Positions 1 to 11,900 are shown, counted from the first letter of the stretch. The stretch is DNA of 64,000 nt from Patiria pectinifera (GCA_029964075.1 CM057140.1:9814643-9878642), one strand, 5' to 3'. Program-made: numbers and translations. Notes: a model not told the origin generated them from the letters alone.

Positions 1-684
1 TTTTAATACACATTAAGAACATGCAGGTAGGTTATAGATAGAGGGAAGGGTTTCGAATTTTGAGGCGAATTTTTTTTTTTTTTGGGAAAAAACGACAAAA
101 AAAAACGCAAGACGAAAATAGAGATGGCGATCGCACGTCACCAACCATAAAACTGCTTTAAAAAACGTAATTTCTATCCCCAAAAAGTGTTCAAAATTAC
201 AAAACAGAAGCAATATAAGCTGAGAGAAGTCTGCTTTAGGTTGAAAAGGTACTTTTTTGAATGATAAAAACACCTTCTAAACTACATGATCGCTGATATA
301 AATTCGCATTTTTTAGCTGGCCGTGGTGCCCTCTATAATTTTGCTCCATTCAAGGCCAAAGTGGCCTTGCCCTAAAAATTCCCAAATTCAAGGCCTGAAA
401 TTCCATTTTTTTTTTCCCCCAAAAAACTACATATTGTAAGGATTGCGCCTACATATTGTAAGGATTGCGCATGCACAGCGTTGTTCGTTGAAGTAGTCTT
501 AAAAACAAGTCTTTGTTGTTGCCGAGCCTGCATGCGATACAGGCGGGTAACATACTTGCACGCAGTATACAACGACGCCTTGCGTGCTGCTACGCACACG
601 TTGAACACCCCATGTGATCTCTAATATCCAATCAAGATCGAGCCAGCTTGATCAGAATTCTACTCCTGTTTTGATTTTTGACAG
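1..684. other. Upstream EIF2S3 intron, no exon seen
   Basis: No coding exon is recognisable here. The stretch ends in a splice acceptor (CAG at 682-684) for the first EIF2S3 exon in the window, so it is most likely intron. It holds an exact 22-bp tandem duplication (427-448 and 449-470) and several A or T runs. Confidence 0.6.
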
Positions 685-819
685 GGACCGTTGCGGAGGG
701 AGCGCCGGTTGTCCCCATCTCGGCTCAGCTCAAGTACAACATTGAAGTCATCTGTGAATACATCACCAAGAAAATCCCCATCCCTGTCAGGGACTTCACC
801 TCAGAACCAAGACTTATCG
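685..819 (+). CDS. EIF2S3: EIF2S3 exon (first in window)
   Basis: Acceptor CAG ends at 684 and the donor is GTGAGT at 820. The exon starts with two bases of a split Gly codon and ends one base into a Val codon. It encodes the end of the G domain, including the SAQ motif. Confidence 0.95.
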
Positions 820-3800
820 GTGAGTCTGACCGACGGCATCCAGAGATTTCAAGCTTCATCAAAAAGTATCAGAAGTACAGAGATGTTAGACCAGAATCAT
901 GCGAAAGTTTGTGGTAGTAAGGCTACTCGGCGCGAAAGCAGACGCTAACGTGAATTTGTTTATTGGCACTGGGAGTTCGCAAAAGTTGAACACACTTCAA
1001 CTATGGCGAAGTTCGCAGCAATGTTATCTGACGTCAAATACGCTTCACATTCGCATCTGCCAGAAGTAAGAACAGGCCTTAATTTATCCCTAACTCACCT
1101 CAATCCTCCAATATCCTCCTGGTGGTTTTGGAGGATTGAGGATGAGCGGTGTTTGAGAAATGTGAGGATTTTGGAGGATTGAGGATAAATGGTGTTTGAG
1201 AAACATGAGGATTTTGGAGGATTGAGGATGAATGGTGTTTGAAGAGGAGGATGATTTTGGAGGATTAAAGATGAATGCATTTTGAGAGGCAGGACTGTCT
1301 TACGATTTCGAAGGATTCAAGTGCTTGGTATCCTTCATTTGAACATAACAGCAAACTTTTGGAGGATTTTGGAGGATTGAGGATGGTTCCTAGCAAAAGG
1401 GGCTTAGGGTTAAAGTTCATTATGGAATGCGATAATCTGACATACTTTGTCAGACGACTTCTTGTCAACTCCAAAGATGATCAATTTTTAATTCGCTGCT
1501 TGTAATTTACCTTTAATTTTACGAAATGTTCTTTCGTTACACAGTGATTCGGTCCTTTGACGTGAACAAACCAGGAAGTGAAGTCAAAGACCTAAAAGGA
1601 GGCGTGGCTGGAGGCAGCATATTAAGGGGGGTGCTTCGGGTATGTATATCTCCCTGCAACTTCAAAACTACAGCTGCTTAATGTTGTACATAAGCCTGTT
1701 TGACCTAATACCAAATGTTTCAATCTCTCCATGGCCAAGGATCTCAAAATATGATAATGCTTCATCTGAGCATTCACAGCAGTAAGGAATAACTGAACTT
1801 GCCAAAAGTGATATCAAGAATTGTTCCTGAAAAAAAATGCTTGCCCGTACATTTGCCCAAGAATAGGTACGTTGGGTGTACATCTAGTGATTTGGAATAG
1901 TTTGCCAACCTTGGGAGTATTTAACGAGCTGGGTTATTGCTTATTGTAGGTGGGCCAAGAGATTGAGGTCCGTCCCGGCATCGTGGCCAAAGACAGCGAG
2001 GGCAAGCTGCAGTGCAGACCCATCTTCTCCAAGATTATCTCGCTCTTTGCTGAGAAGAACGACCTCCAGTATGCCGTCCCCGGCGGGCTCATCGGTGAGT
2101 CAATCAAGCTTTCCAGGCCTTCGTGTTTTTGTTTTTTTTTATTGATAATTTTTTTTGCCAGCAAAGTTTTAATGCTGCTGTTTGAAAATTAAATTGTGTG
2201 GAATCCAACATGTCTTACCATGGCAGCTCAGATCAACAATATTTAGTATATATTGCATAATAATAATACAGGCATACCACCCCCCACGCAGGCTTCGATC
2301 ATCTGACTCCTCCCTTCTTCAAGTTCCTAGATCCCGACACTCTTGGGGTGACCACAGCTTCTCTCACGCAGGCCCCACTCTCTGGAACAGTCTACCCCTC
2401 TCTATCCGTCATGCTCCCTCTTCGATCTCCTTCAAACAAGAACTCAAAACCTACCTGTTCACACTCTAATCTCCCCTTCGGCTTGCACCTTGCAATTCAT
2501 ATGTCTTGGACCTAGCATTTATAATTTGTAGTTTGTCATTTATAATTTTGTCATTTATAAATTTTGTAGTTTGTACTTAATCATTGTATAGCGCCATGAG
2601 CGTCACCGAGTGATGGACCTGTTTGCGCTTAATAAGATGCCACTATTATTTTTATTATTATAATTGCTTTAAGATTGGATATTGACAGATTTGGCTGGTT
2701 AAGGTATTTCAACCCTGACAAGACAGTCTCCTGGAATTCGCTCTGAAACCTTCAATATCAATTACTGTGAAGGACCAAATTGCACAATCTTTGTACTTTG
2801 TAACATTTAATAGGCATTAAGCCCTATGTGAATAAATAGTGGTCGGGATGAACAATTTTTTATGCTCTTCTATAACTTCAAAAGCTCCTAGTAGATTTTG
2901 AAGGATCAAGAAATATTGTTTTTGAAGAAATTGCTCAAAACTGAAGTGAATTGATTCTATAGCACTTGGATCCAGTTTCTAGCACTTTTAATTTTTTGCT
3001 TTTATGGAATCCTTTTTGTCAGCAAACTTAATCTTGGGGAAACGGAACACGGGTACTTTGACTTTAAAACTGTTGCTCTGATGTCCCTTCTTCTTTTTTT
3101 GTCGTTTTGCCCCAGGTGTGGGTACCAAGATCGACCCGACCCTCTGCCGAGCCGATCGTCTCGTGGGCCAGGTCTTGGGAGCCGTCGGAGCTCTACCGGA
3201 CATCTACACAGAGCTGGAAATCTCCTACTTCCTCCTGAGACGTCTGCTGGGAGTACGGACCGAGGGAGACAAGAAAGGTGCTAAGGTACGAGACTGGGAG
3301 AAGAGTCATGGAATCGCCTTGCAGAAAAAGTTGTTGAGCAGTGTTCATTGTTTAACCTTTTAACCCTCCTGCTTCTTAAAAGGTCACAGATGGTCAAAAT
3401 TTCCTTCCTCTCCCCCTGTCTTCTCTCCACGCATACTCTTAACAAACCAGGAGGTCGCTTGACCAATATTGACCCAAGTAGCAACAAGGCTCAGAATGCA
3501 CGTTTCCATAGGAGGGTTAATGGTATACAAGTATTGAGTGGATCAGCGTGGAATGAGAGGAATAGTGGAGAATAGTGTCGCAAAAATAAATCTGGCCTCC
3601 ATTTTTCAATTTGGTTTCAATCCTAATTTATCAATTTATATTAACTATATAACACCTGACATTCATTATATTTTTGACATTTGAATTTTTATTTCAAATA
3701 CAAAATTGGTGGAAAATTCATTTAAACCACCCCTTCACTTCAAAAAAAAAACCTTGACACTAACACTGTAGCGCGCTGGCTCTGAAGGGCGCGCAGCGCT

Positions 3801-5347
3801 ACGCTCACGCCATGACACCAGCATGCATTTGCACACAAATACCATGTCATGGAACAAGCATGATCCTAACTGTTGAATAGTATTTCCCATTCCCCATGGG
3901 CGGATAGTACTTTTTGAGCCCCGGCGTGAATGGCAGTAATAACGAATGACATGTGATGTGAGTTCCACCAATCAAATGACAAGGATCTGTATGTCGGTTA
4001 TATAAACATTCATAAATACCTAAGACAGTTTACCCATTCTTATTGGTCGAGAGCCTGTCACGTGGCTGGCCTTAAGCAGATGATAAAGACCGGCTGAAGT
4101 CTGTATGCTGATAATGACACTGTGGCGTTTTTTGTCTACCAAAGTACCAATGCATATAATGCTTTCATTGGCCCAAAATGTGTCCACAGAACCAATGATT
4201 GGCTCTCTATTTTCAACTCTCTATCTTAACAGCGAAGAAAATATACATCATTAATCTATTTGTAGATAAAGTGTTGGCGGAAAACTGGGGGAAAACTGGG
4301 GGGGGGGGGAAGGGGGGAAAATGCGCTGCCACTGACTACGTGTAAACAAAAAAAATGTCCTACTTTAGATATTAAATTAACTCTGTTTGTAAACAACAGA
4401 GTTATTTGCTATTTTTTTCCATGCAAAGAGCATATTTTTCTACATCGTAAACTTTTATAAGAATCAGTGTAATGTTCCTTGTTAACAGGTGCAAAAGCTG
4501 AGCAAAGGGGAGGCCCTCATGGTCAACATTGGCTCTCTGTCCACTGGTAGCCGTGTGCTAGCGGTCAGGGCCGATTTGGCTAAGATCGTACTGACCAATC
4601 CGGTCTGCACGGAGATCGGCGAGAAGATTGCACTCAGCAGACGCGTCGAGAAACACTGGAGGTAAGCAGTTGCTGGTCCTAGAGTAAAGATGCGACTTTG
4701 GGTTTAATTTTGTAAACGTTTAGCAAATTTATTAAGAAACGTTTAAACGTTTAGCCATTTTTCAAAAGCTGACGTCTGCCCATGATGTCTGTAGACCGGC
4801 ACGATTGCATAATAAATCAACAATGAATGACATAATAAATATCAGTAGGTCATTGAAAAAGTAAAAACTGTTTTATGTCCGGTACTTGTAACCAACTCTA
4901 CAAATTACTTAGTAACTTCTCGGACGATAAAAAAGAAAGGTTTTGAATGTCATTTGCGGTGGATTTTAGAAATGAAAACAAGGCCACATGGGAAAACGAA
5001 AGCATATTTACTATGTTTATGACAGAGTTTGTGCTTGAAAACGTAAATTATTTCAGATTAAAACAGTTCCCCAACATAAGCTTAGATTTTGCAATTTTTT
5101 TGCTCTTTAGTTTTGTAATTAAAAGCTTTTTTTTTTAAATAACCAAATTTTCCAATAAGGAGTTTTTAAAACTGAGATGATGATTTGTGCAATGAAACGT
5201 GAACTCTATTCACCGAGACCCTCAAATAAACTACAGTTTTATTTTACAGATGTATTACATTTTTACATTTGTTGTTCCTTTTCCTTTAGATTGATTGGCT
5301 GGGGACAAATTCGCAAGGGCATCACAATCAAGCCGACGGAATCATGA
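685..5347 (+). CDS. EIF2S3: eIF2 gamma subunit, C-terminal part (six exons)
   Basis: This is the 3' part of the gene for the GTP-binding gamma subunit of eIF2, which delivers initiator Met-tRNA to the 40S ribosome in the cytoplasm. Exons are 685-819, 1545-1639, 1950-2094, 3116-3285, 4489-4661 and 5290-5347, all with GT-AG introns and matching phases. They encode about 258 residues that follow the human protein almost without gaps: the SAQ guanine-binding (G5) loop, the [20 protein letters not shown] segment opening the second domain, then [19 protein letters not shown], the [13 protein letters not shown] loop, RTEGDKK and [20 protein letters not shown] near the end. The protein ends in KPTES where human ends in an acidic tail. 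The G domain P-loop and switch regions lie upstream, outside the window. Identification is very secure. Confidence 0.97.
1085..1395. repeat. AATCCTCC-rich minisatellite
   Basis: A core of about 40-45 bp built from GAGGATTTTGGAGGATTGAG and GTGTTTGAG words repeats about four times, diverged, in an EIF2S3 intron. The left end carries the same words on the opposite strand (CCTCAATCCTCC), giving the block a foldback character. Related words recur at 7420-7665 and 49075-49460. Confidence 0.8.
1545..1639 (+). CDS. EIF2S3: EIF2S3 exon
   Basis: Flanked by CAG and GTATGT. Encodes the [10 protein letters not shown]...[14 protein letters not shown] segment that starts beta-barrel domain II. The phase joins exactly to the exons on both sides. 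Confidence 0.95.
1950..2094 (+). CDS. EIF2S3: EIF2S3 exon
   Basis: Flanked by TAG and GTGAGT. Begins [11 protein letters not shown] and ends with the YAVPGGLIG segment, with the Gly codon split 1/2. Confidence 0.95.
2270..2660 (+). mobile_element. LINE 3' fragment (CR1/L2-like RT tail)
   Basis: The plus strand encodes the usual C-terminus of CR1/L2-type reverse transcriptases: [20 protein letters not shown] followed by [11 protein letters not shown] and a stop. After it comes a short 3' UTR with a GTATAGCGCCATGAGCG-type tail and terminal ATT-rich microsatellite. This is a 5'-truncated, inactive copy inside an EIF2S3 intron. The family name rests on memory of the C-terminal motif. Confidence 0.8.
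3116..3285 (+). CDS. EIF2S3: EIF2S3 exon
   Basis: Flanked by CAG and GTACGA. Encodes [20 protein letters not shown] through [14 protein letters not shown], joining domains II and III. Confidence 0.95.
3360..3520 (+). mobile_element. TTAA MITE family B, copy 1 (short)
   Basis: Bounded by TTAACCCTCCTG and its inverse AGGAGGGTTAA. Internally it shares the CACAGA-TGGTCAAAA and CAGAATGCA words with the longer copies. It lies 75 bases after an EIF2S3 exon. A TTAA edge with CCCT terminal bases resembles piggyBac-type elements (inference). Confidence 0.75.
4489..4661 (+). CDS. EIF2S3: EIF2S3 exon
   Basis: Flanked by CAG and GTAAGC. Encodes [20 protein letters not shown] through [12 protein letters not shown], most of domain III. 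Confidence 0.95.
5290..5347 (+). CDS. EIF2S3: EIF2S3 terminal exon
   Basis: Acceptor TAG ends at 5289. Encodes [18 protein letters not shown] and the TGA stop at 5345-5347. Confidence 0.95.
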
Positions 5348-5543
5348 GATGCTGCCACGTAGGTCCACACTTAATCCTCATTGCCCCCTAGATTGCTCAT
5401 ACATCGTCGCCATCTTGGTCTTGCACCCAGAAGTGTACTATTAAAATAGACTGACAAATTTGTCGTCATGTCAAATGCACCAGCCTATGTCTGGAATTGC
5501 ATCTGAAGTACAGCGATGGCTACAACGTTTAAAGAATTATTGA

Positions 5544-6080
5544 TTAAAGGGAAAATACAACATTTGCAAACATCAAAGAATAAAACTACCACATTTTTAC
5601 GAAATACCTTACTAGGATGTTGGTAAATGACAGTCTTAAGCATCCTGTAAAATTATGGCACCTGGTGTCAAGTCATTTTCAAGAAAATGGTATTTTTGTA
5701 TACATTTCCAACGGTGGTCGGCCGACCACCGTTGGAAAAACCTAACTATTTTTCAACTACTGCTCCTAATTTACAAATTTTTTTAGTCCAAATGTTGTTT
5801 GCTATTGGTTACATGTTTATGAACGGGTGCAGGCCAGCTAGACTGGTTCCCTTACCTTACAATTTTCCGACATCTATAAATTGATCCATTTTATCTTTAG
5901 TGGAGTCAGGGAACCAGACGATATAAACATTTTTGTTTTTCTTGATTTTTCCAGCATTTTTAAACACAAAACTTCAAACATGTCAGTTAAACAATATTTG
6001 ATCTATTATACTAACCCCTCAAATAGTTCAAATAGTTCATTTCTGAAAAAGCAAAAGCCAATGATGTACATTCCCTTTAA
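5544..6080 (+). mobile_element. TTAA MITE family A, copy 1, with perfect palindrome
   Basis: A 537-bp element starting TTAAAGGGAAAATACAACAT and ending TTCCCTTTAA. It shares ordered blocks with the copy at 36890-37401: AAGCATCCTGTAAA, TCATTTTCAAGA, a central hairpin, CTATAAATTG, and GTCAGGGAACCAGAC. The central hairpin here is a perfect 32-base palindrome at 5706-5737. The TTAA edges suggest a piggyBac-type target site. Confidence 0.8.
5579..5584 (+). terminator. Possible EIF2S3 poly(A) signal
   Basis: AATAAA lies 232 bases after the stop codon. It sits inside the left end of a repeat element (5544-6080), so use of this signal would mean the element supplies the 3' end. No other AATAAA was noticed nearer the stop. 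Confidence 0.4.
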
Positions 6081-6182
6081 GCAGTCCTTTTTGTGTTGTA
6101 CATTCTCAGTAACAAGAGATGTAGCTATTCATATTTCAAGTTGAAGTAGAAGATGCCCCGAAATTCTCTGAAAAAAAGCACC

Positions 6183-6530
6183 TTAACCCACCTGCTACCT
6201 GAACAGTCACAGACAGTCAAAAAATCAATCCCCTTCCCCTGCAATGCCTTGTACACAGGCTAGTCACCAACACTCGGATCATATTTCAAGCAAGCACTGT
6301 GACTAGTCAAATTCAGTCAACAGACAAAAACAGGCAAGTGGTAGGCACAGCTGGCTTATCAATCGCCTACAGTCGAAGCATAGCTAGATCAAGTTTAACA
6401 CAAACAGTCACAGCCAGTCAATCCTGCTTGATGTAGGCTGGGAGCTCTGAATTGTTGAAAACAGTCACTTGATTGATTTTGACCGAAAGGACAACTTGGC
6501 ACAGAATGCATAATTGCATAGGAGGGTTAA
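6183..6530 (+). mobile_element. TTAA MITE family B, copy 2 (full length)
   Basis: A 348-bp element from TTAACCCACCTG to AGGAGGGTTAA. The interior is full of CAGTCA words (CAGTCACAGACAGTCAAAA, TAGTCACCAACACT, CAGTCACAGCCAGTCAATCC) and the block GGCACAGCTGGCTTATCAAT. All recur in the copies at 36455, 58115 and 63664. Confidence 0.85.
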
Positions 6531-7419
6531 ATATTAATTTAAGACACATGTTTCTGAATTACAAAACAGTAGATGCCCATTATTCTTTGTAACAAACAAA
6601 AGACAAAATCTCAACCCCCTTTTGAATCCGATTTTTGTACATTAACTTCCAATCACATATTTCAAAAGAAGAACAATCGGTGTTTTTTTGGGGGGGGGAC
6701 TTAACATAAAATTTGAAGACAGAGTATAGACAGTAGTACTTGTTAGTGTATACACCTCTATATTCATTTATTCATTAGTGGCTTTGAAAGGTTCTACTCA
6801 TCAACACGTATCAACAAAGCAACTTGTCAGGATACTATACATTTCGTAGACGATAAATTATTACTCTATCCCCGTTTGAAGTGTCTTTGGACTAAAATGG
6901 CCATATAATATTACAAGGTTGTTTTTTGGCAATCCAATGTGAACATACTTCTACAGCCAGCCCAGATGGGTTGGACAGGCCACTCGATCTATCGACCTCA
7001 ATAAACATTCTCAGCGCTACTTGTTGCTCCATTGCACTCTCCTTTCGTAATCGCGCAGCCGCCAACAGGGGTAGTGGGTTTGACTACAAATTTTTCAGCA
7101 ACTCCAACAGGGTGGTTGGTTTGGACTTAGAATTTTTCAGCAACTCCCATTCCTTCTCAAATAATGGACCCCCACTCAGTATCCGCGTAGCTGGCATGGA
7201 CTTGAATTGTTTCTTTTCCAGTGGTTCCAACCTCCTTGGACATAATGAGATCATGAGTGCATTGCGTGCAGATAACATAACCTGAGAATGGTATGGCGTT
7301 GCTATTCTTTTTTTCTTTTTTGTGTGCATTTGAAAACATCTGCCACTTCCACGTCAGTGCGTATTAAATTTCCACATCTTCGTGTTGCGGATGCCCTTTA
7401 ATTTAATAATCCCAATCCT

Positions 7420-7665
7420 GCGGAATCCAACAGGATCCAACTATATCGTATACCCGATGGAGCCTGTTGGATCGAGCAGTAAACCCCTTGTGTACATTCC
7501 TCATGCAAAATGTTGGATTCAGCAGGCAACTGAACCGCATTATAACGCCATGTTGGACTCTGTTGGATTCAGCAGACAACTGAAAATGAGGCACAGTGGA
7601 TTGAGCAGGAAACTCCGGTTGGACTCTGTTGGATTTAGCAGGGTAGTCCTGAGGAACTACTAGGG
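7420..7665. repeat. GTTGGATTCAGCAG word cluster
   Basis: TGTTGGATTCAGCAG and close variants recur about six times, with inverse copies (AATCCAACAGGATCC) at the left edge. The vocabulary resembles the AATCCTCC minisatellites at 1085 and 49075. Not a gene: ORFs here are by-products of the repeated words. Confidence 0.6.
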
Positions 7666-8047
7666 GGTTAGGGTTATGAGTTGACACAGATTTGTCATGA
7701 CCTCATGAAAATAAATGGATGAGTCGATCAGTACATGAAATGGAATACTCGTCTCTCCTTACTATTGTCGAAAACGGTGAAGTTTTGCTATATTTGTGTG
7801 AGAACACGGCTTCTTCTAGTATGTTATTCTAATAGCTCTATTGGTAGTTCATGATATATTTCTGTTTTAATCATGCAAATCATTTGATGTTCTTTTTTGA
7901 GGAGAATGTTGGATTCTTCAGGGCATTTCTTGTGATTTAGTTTAAAAAGGTTAAAAGAAGTACTAACTTCGGTCTGTCTTGTATCCAACGAATTTTAATT
8001 AATTCGCTCGCTAATAAATGACCGTATCAGCATGTGTCACACATTTT

Positions 8048-8975
8048 AGGGCTGTCCATCTTCGAATAATTTAGTATTTAATTACTTGAAACTGCGTTTT
8101 ACCAAATATTCAGATATTCGAGACTGCCAGCTGCAACTACATGCCGCAGTGGTCAAAAGTTGCACACACAGCTCGCCAGTTATATCTACAGTCCATCATT
8201 TGCAGCTATCCAAAAAGTAACTGATGTAATTATTGTTGAAAAACATACTTGGTTTAAAGATAGTAATGGACTAAACTCCCTGTGAAATTATTCTTTCTGG
8301 CAAGCTGTCATTTTGAAGAAATCAATGAAAGAAGGCCATTTCCAACGATGTTTCTAAAGATGCATTCTTGGACATTTCCGTTTGTAGGTTGTATTTAAAT
8401 CGTCAAAGCGCGTGCAAGCATTGTCACGACGCACACACGCGCGCAGTTGCTGTAATTCGTCGGTTAAGGGCAGGACATCGTGTAGCTGCAATCGGCGCAG
8501 TGAGAACGTGTCTCGGACGCTGAATTCAGGCCAACTTCAAAACATGACTCAGCAACTTTAGATTTGAAATCGAGATCCTAGAATTTTTTTTTATCGGAAT
8601 ATACAGCAATCACTGAGCTGAAACTTCATCAGCTTAGTTGTTCAGCACCCTTCTTTAGATTTTGAGCACGATTGTTGCTTCAAACTAGCATATTGCACAA
8701 ATTACAAATGATGAACGCTACCTTTTAAAAATTTTGTGCGGCGATCGATATGGGGCGCTGGAGTGTTTTGCAGTGCGTACTTTACAACTGTCAAGGACTT
8801 CAATACACAAAATATGGTACCTGACAATAAATCACCCCAACTTTACTATACAATAACATCACAGTCGTGTGGTACGTAGTTTTTTGGTTTTCGAATATTC
8901 AAACCGGCACAAAGCTATTCAAATGTCCGGTTGATGATCAAAAATTCAAGTATTTGGCATATTGGGGACAGCCCT
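8048..8975. mobile_element. Possible hAT-like non-autonomous element
   Basis: Termini AGGGCTGTCC (8048) and GGACAGCCCT (ending 8975) are exact inverted 10-mers, followed inside by A/T-rich TTCGAATA and ATTCAAGTATT words typical of hAT ends. No transposase ORF is present and no exact 8-bp target duplication could be aligned, so the family call is tentative. Confidence 0.55.
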
Positions 8976-9889
8976 TACCCATTTTATGTTGTGAAAGTTA
9001 TTTTGCTATTACTTTTGCTGGAATTCTTGAGTAAACTGAAGACCAGTTAGGGTTATCTTTTTTCTTTTACTCAACTGTCGATTTATTTTATCACGATTTG
9101 TTCTTTCAGCCACCTAATCTCCTCTTAACATTTTCTGTCTCTGCATCTCTGTATCTCACAAAATAATTGAGGAATGAAATAGAAAATTAGCCCGAGATAT
9201 TTTACAAGACTTGTTGATGATATAACACATCAAATAAATACTTGGTGATACAAATGGTATAAATGTTGTACTTTGACCTTTATTTGACCTTTGACCCTAC
9301 TTTGACCTTATTTAGCATGATGTGTAAATAGTAAGTTTTGATTGATATCACGTTGCCCATCACCATTGTGATTATCATGATGAGTATTCCCAAAACGTAG
9401 AGTGTGGACTTTCGTCATTGATTGCTACAGTAGTCGTAAATCGGGCACAATTAGGTCCCCAACACTGTCAACTTAGTTCTAGTGACGGCACGTTCTGTTT
9501 GATCAGTCTTATCTGGTGAACTTCTCGACAAGCAAATCAAACACTATACATGTACTAAATAAATAGCCCCTATACAATGAACTGTGTACATCTGAACCCC
9601 GGACTCCCATGCACTAAGTTTGTATACTCCTGGGTCATTGGCACCAGACTATGCTATCTTATCTACAGGTCACATCTGTTTGTCCACTTCATCACAATCT
9701 TTGTGATGTGTGTCTGTATGAGAAATGCAGCAAGCCAAAAAGTCATTCTAATGATCAGTAATATGCCCATTTAGACAAAGTAAAAGGCTGTGTGCATATT
9801 GAGTATTACTGTGGCTTAGGCTTCCATATTTGCAATTGGAACACTACAGTGGCTAGCCGTAGCCATACAAAATAGTGTCCAATTTTGGT

Positions 9890-10165
9890 ATTGTGGAGTG
9901 CCCTGGTCCAATGGTTACAGTGCCCCACTCATGTGCAATGGAATGTGGGTTCAAACCCTGACTGGGAAACACGATCCTTGTGTTCTTGGGCAAGACACTT
10001 TACCACAAGTGCCTCTCTCCACCCAGGAGTCCAAGTGGGTACCTGTGAGGGTAGAGACCAGAGTGCGCTGATCTGGAATCCGCTGCAGTAAAGTGGTCTC
10101 GTCGCCCGATGAACAAGGGTCATAATTGTGAAGCACTTTGAGACTTTGGTATAAAGTGGTATCCA
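9890..10165 (+). mobile_element. tRNA-derived SINE
   Basis: The head has tRNA promoter-like boxes: TGGTCCAATGGTTAC (A box) and GGGTTCAAACCCTG (B box). A conserved body follows (TTGGGCAAGACACTTTACC, CTCTCTCCACCCAGGAGT, GGGTACCTGTGAGGGTAGAG), then a LINE-like tail (GAAGCACTTTGAGAC...GGTATAAAGTGGTATCC). It cannot be a working tRNA gene because there is no acceptor stem closure. Confidence 0.8.
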
Positions 10166-10170
10166 AGTTG

Positions 10171-10428
10171 TTTGTTATATCAGAATTTTGTATTAAGAGG
10201 AACATCAGTCCCGTTCATTGTGCACATAACTGCACAGTCGGGATCAAGGCTTCATGTTTGTTATATCAGAATTTTGTATTAAGAGGAACATCAGGCCAAT
10301 TCATTGTGCACATAACTGCACAGTCGGGATCAAGGCTTCATGTTTGTTATATCAGAATTTTGTATTAAGAGGAACATCAGGCCCATTCATTGTGCACATA
10401 ACTGCACAGTCGAGATCAAGGCTTCATG
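10171..10428. repeat. 86-bp tandem repeat, three units plus a partial
   Basis: Units start at 10171, 10257 and 10343 with TTTGTTATATCAGAATTTTG, and a decayed fourth starts at 10429. Each contains TGCACATAACTGCACAGTCG, itself a small inverted repeat around GTGCA/TGCAC. The unit is not a multiple of three, so it is not coding. It begins right after the SINE tail. Confidence 0.9.
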
Positions 10429-11281
10429 TTTGCTATAACCAGAATTTGTATTTCAGGCCAAAAAAAAAAAATAAGTCGGTCTCTGGTCAGCGCGCGCGTC
10501 GATTTTAATCATGCGCGTCAATCTTTTTTTTTTCCAAAATGTTCCGCGGTAGCTCCAACAGCGCCCTCTATTGCCGCACCTCCTCAATTTTTTTTTTTAC
10601 CAAAGAGCACCAAGGAATGGGAAATTGCACCAAGGCAAATGATCGAGAGCACCAAGGCAAATTATGGAGGACACCAATGTACATGAGGACACCAAAAAAG
10701 CAAAATAGTACCCCACCTTGTCTGTACAATCAAAGCTTGAAAAAAAAAAAAAAAAAAAAAAGCCGCGTCCCCGCATCAATTCCGGAACTTTGGTCTGACC
10801 AGAGACCGAATTTGGTTTTTTTGGGGGGGCCTTAACGGTGTTTGTACTAACCAGAGTCGACTGTATAAGCACCATATCATCGTTATTGTTATTGCGAAGT
10901 TGAAGGAAGGGTCATGCACACTTTTACATTGGTGTCCATATCTGCAAGAAGTACAAGGTGATCTTGTTTTCACAGCTATTCAAATTATCGATAACAAGTG
11001 TACATATCAAACAACCACCTGTTGTATAAAACCCAATGAACTATGATTGCTCTACACAATGCCAGTAATGTCATCATACTAAGTGCATGTAACATCAAAG
11101 AAATTATTAGAAATGCATACACCATAAATAAAAGAAACTTGATACTACTACAACAGATCGTTAATCCTACTTCCTATTTTCCTAAGTAAACTTATATTTT
11201 TGTCATGCTGTTATACTATCATTTTACAAGTTAGTAGTTTCTTTCAAGCTAATAACGTGAACCCAGAAATACATAAAAACA

Positions 11282-11896
11282 TTAAAGGGACAATGCAATG
11301 TAATTTGTTTTAATGCGATCCCTGGAAACACACCTTTGTGTCCCAGTTAACCTTATTTACAATTTTAATTCTGCCATTTTTAAGGGTTTTTTTGTTTTTT
11401 TGTGTGTTGGTTAATTTCTAATTTAATTTCCATATTCGTGAAGTGTGTTGTGGAGGAAGGTCATTTGTTCAATGTACATCTACACTTCTTCCAAAATGGT
11501 TTTTTTTTTTTTTTTTTTGTGTTGTGTAAATGTTCTTCTCTTTGGTGATTGTTTTGTGTGTCATCACATGGCAAAGCCAAAGCAAAAAACTCTTCTTCTC
11601 TAATATTGCAAGCACAGTTTTTTGGGTTCACAATTTGAACAGAAAACCCCTGAACTGAACAGTGACTTCCTGAAATGACATCACTGCAACAGCGCCCTCA
11701 GTTGTCCAGAAAAGTGTTTTAGAGCACTTTCCAATAAAATTACACAAAAAGGGAGGTTAATGGTTTCCATACATTTAAGAGGAGTAGAAAGTTGAACAAA
11801 ATATGTTCCTGAGAAAAAGTGAGAGATTTTTATTTTATAATTTAAAAACAAAGCTACTGACCAGTCATATTTACAGGTTGCTGAAATTCCCTTTAA
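11282..11896. mobile_element. TTAA-bounded element beside SLC22 3' end
   Basis: Starts TTAAAGGGACAATG and ends TTCCCTTTAA, so both edges carry TTAA plus AGGG/CCCT. The right part (11660-11800) is a diverged relative of 32480-32650, sharing GAAATGACATCAC, CAACAGCGCCCTCAGTTGTC and AAAATATGTTCCT. The element ends 5 bases from the putative SLC22 poly(A) signal. Confidence 0.55.
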
Positions 11897-11900
11897 CCCA

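Noticed and set aside
161-171. The findings entry at these coordinates
   Set aside because: These numbers are SLC22 residue positions, not bases; the entry with interest 0 should be ignored in favour of the one at 19560-20790.
6926-7329. Overlapping ORFs of 119 (+) and 81 (-) codons
   Set aside because: Built on a 40-bp direct repeat containing AATTTTTCAGCAACTCC. No family recognised on either strand and no splice sites fitting a gene.
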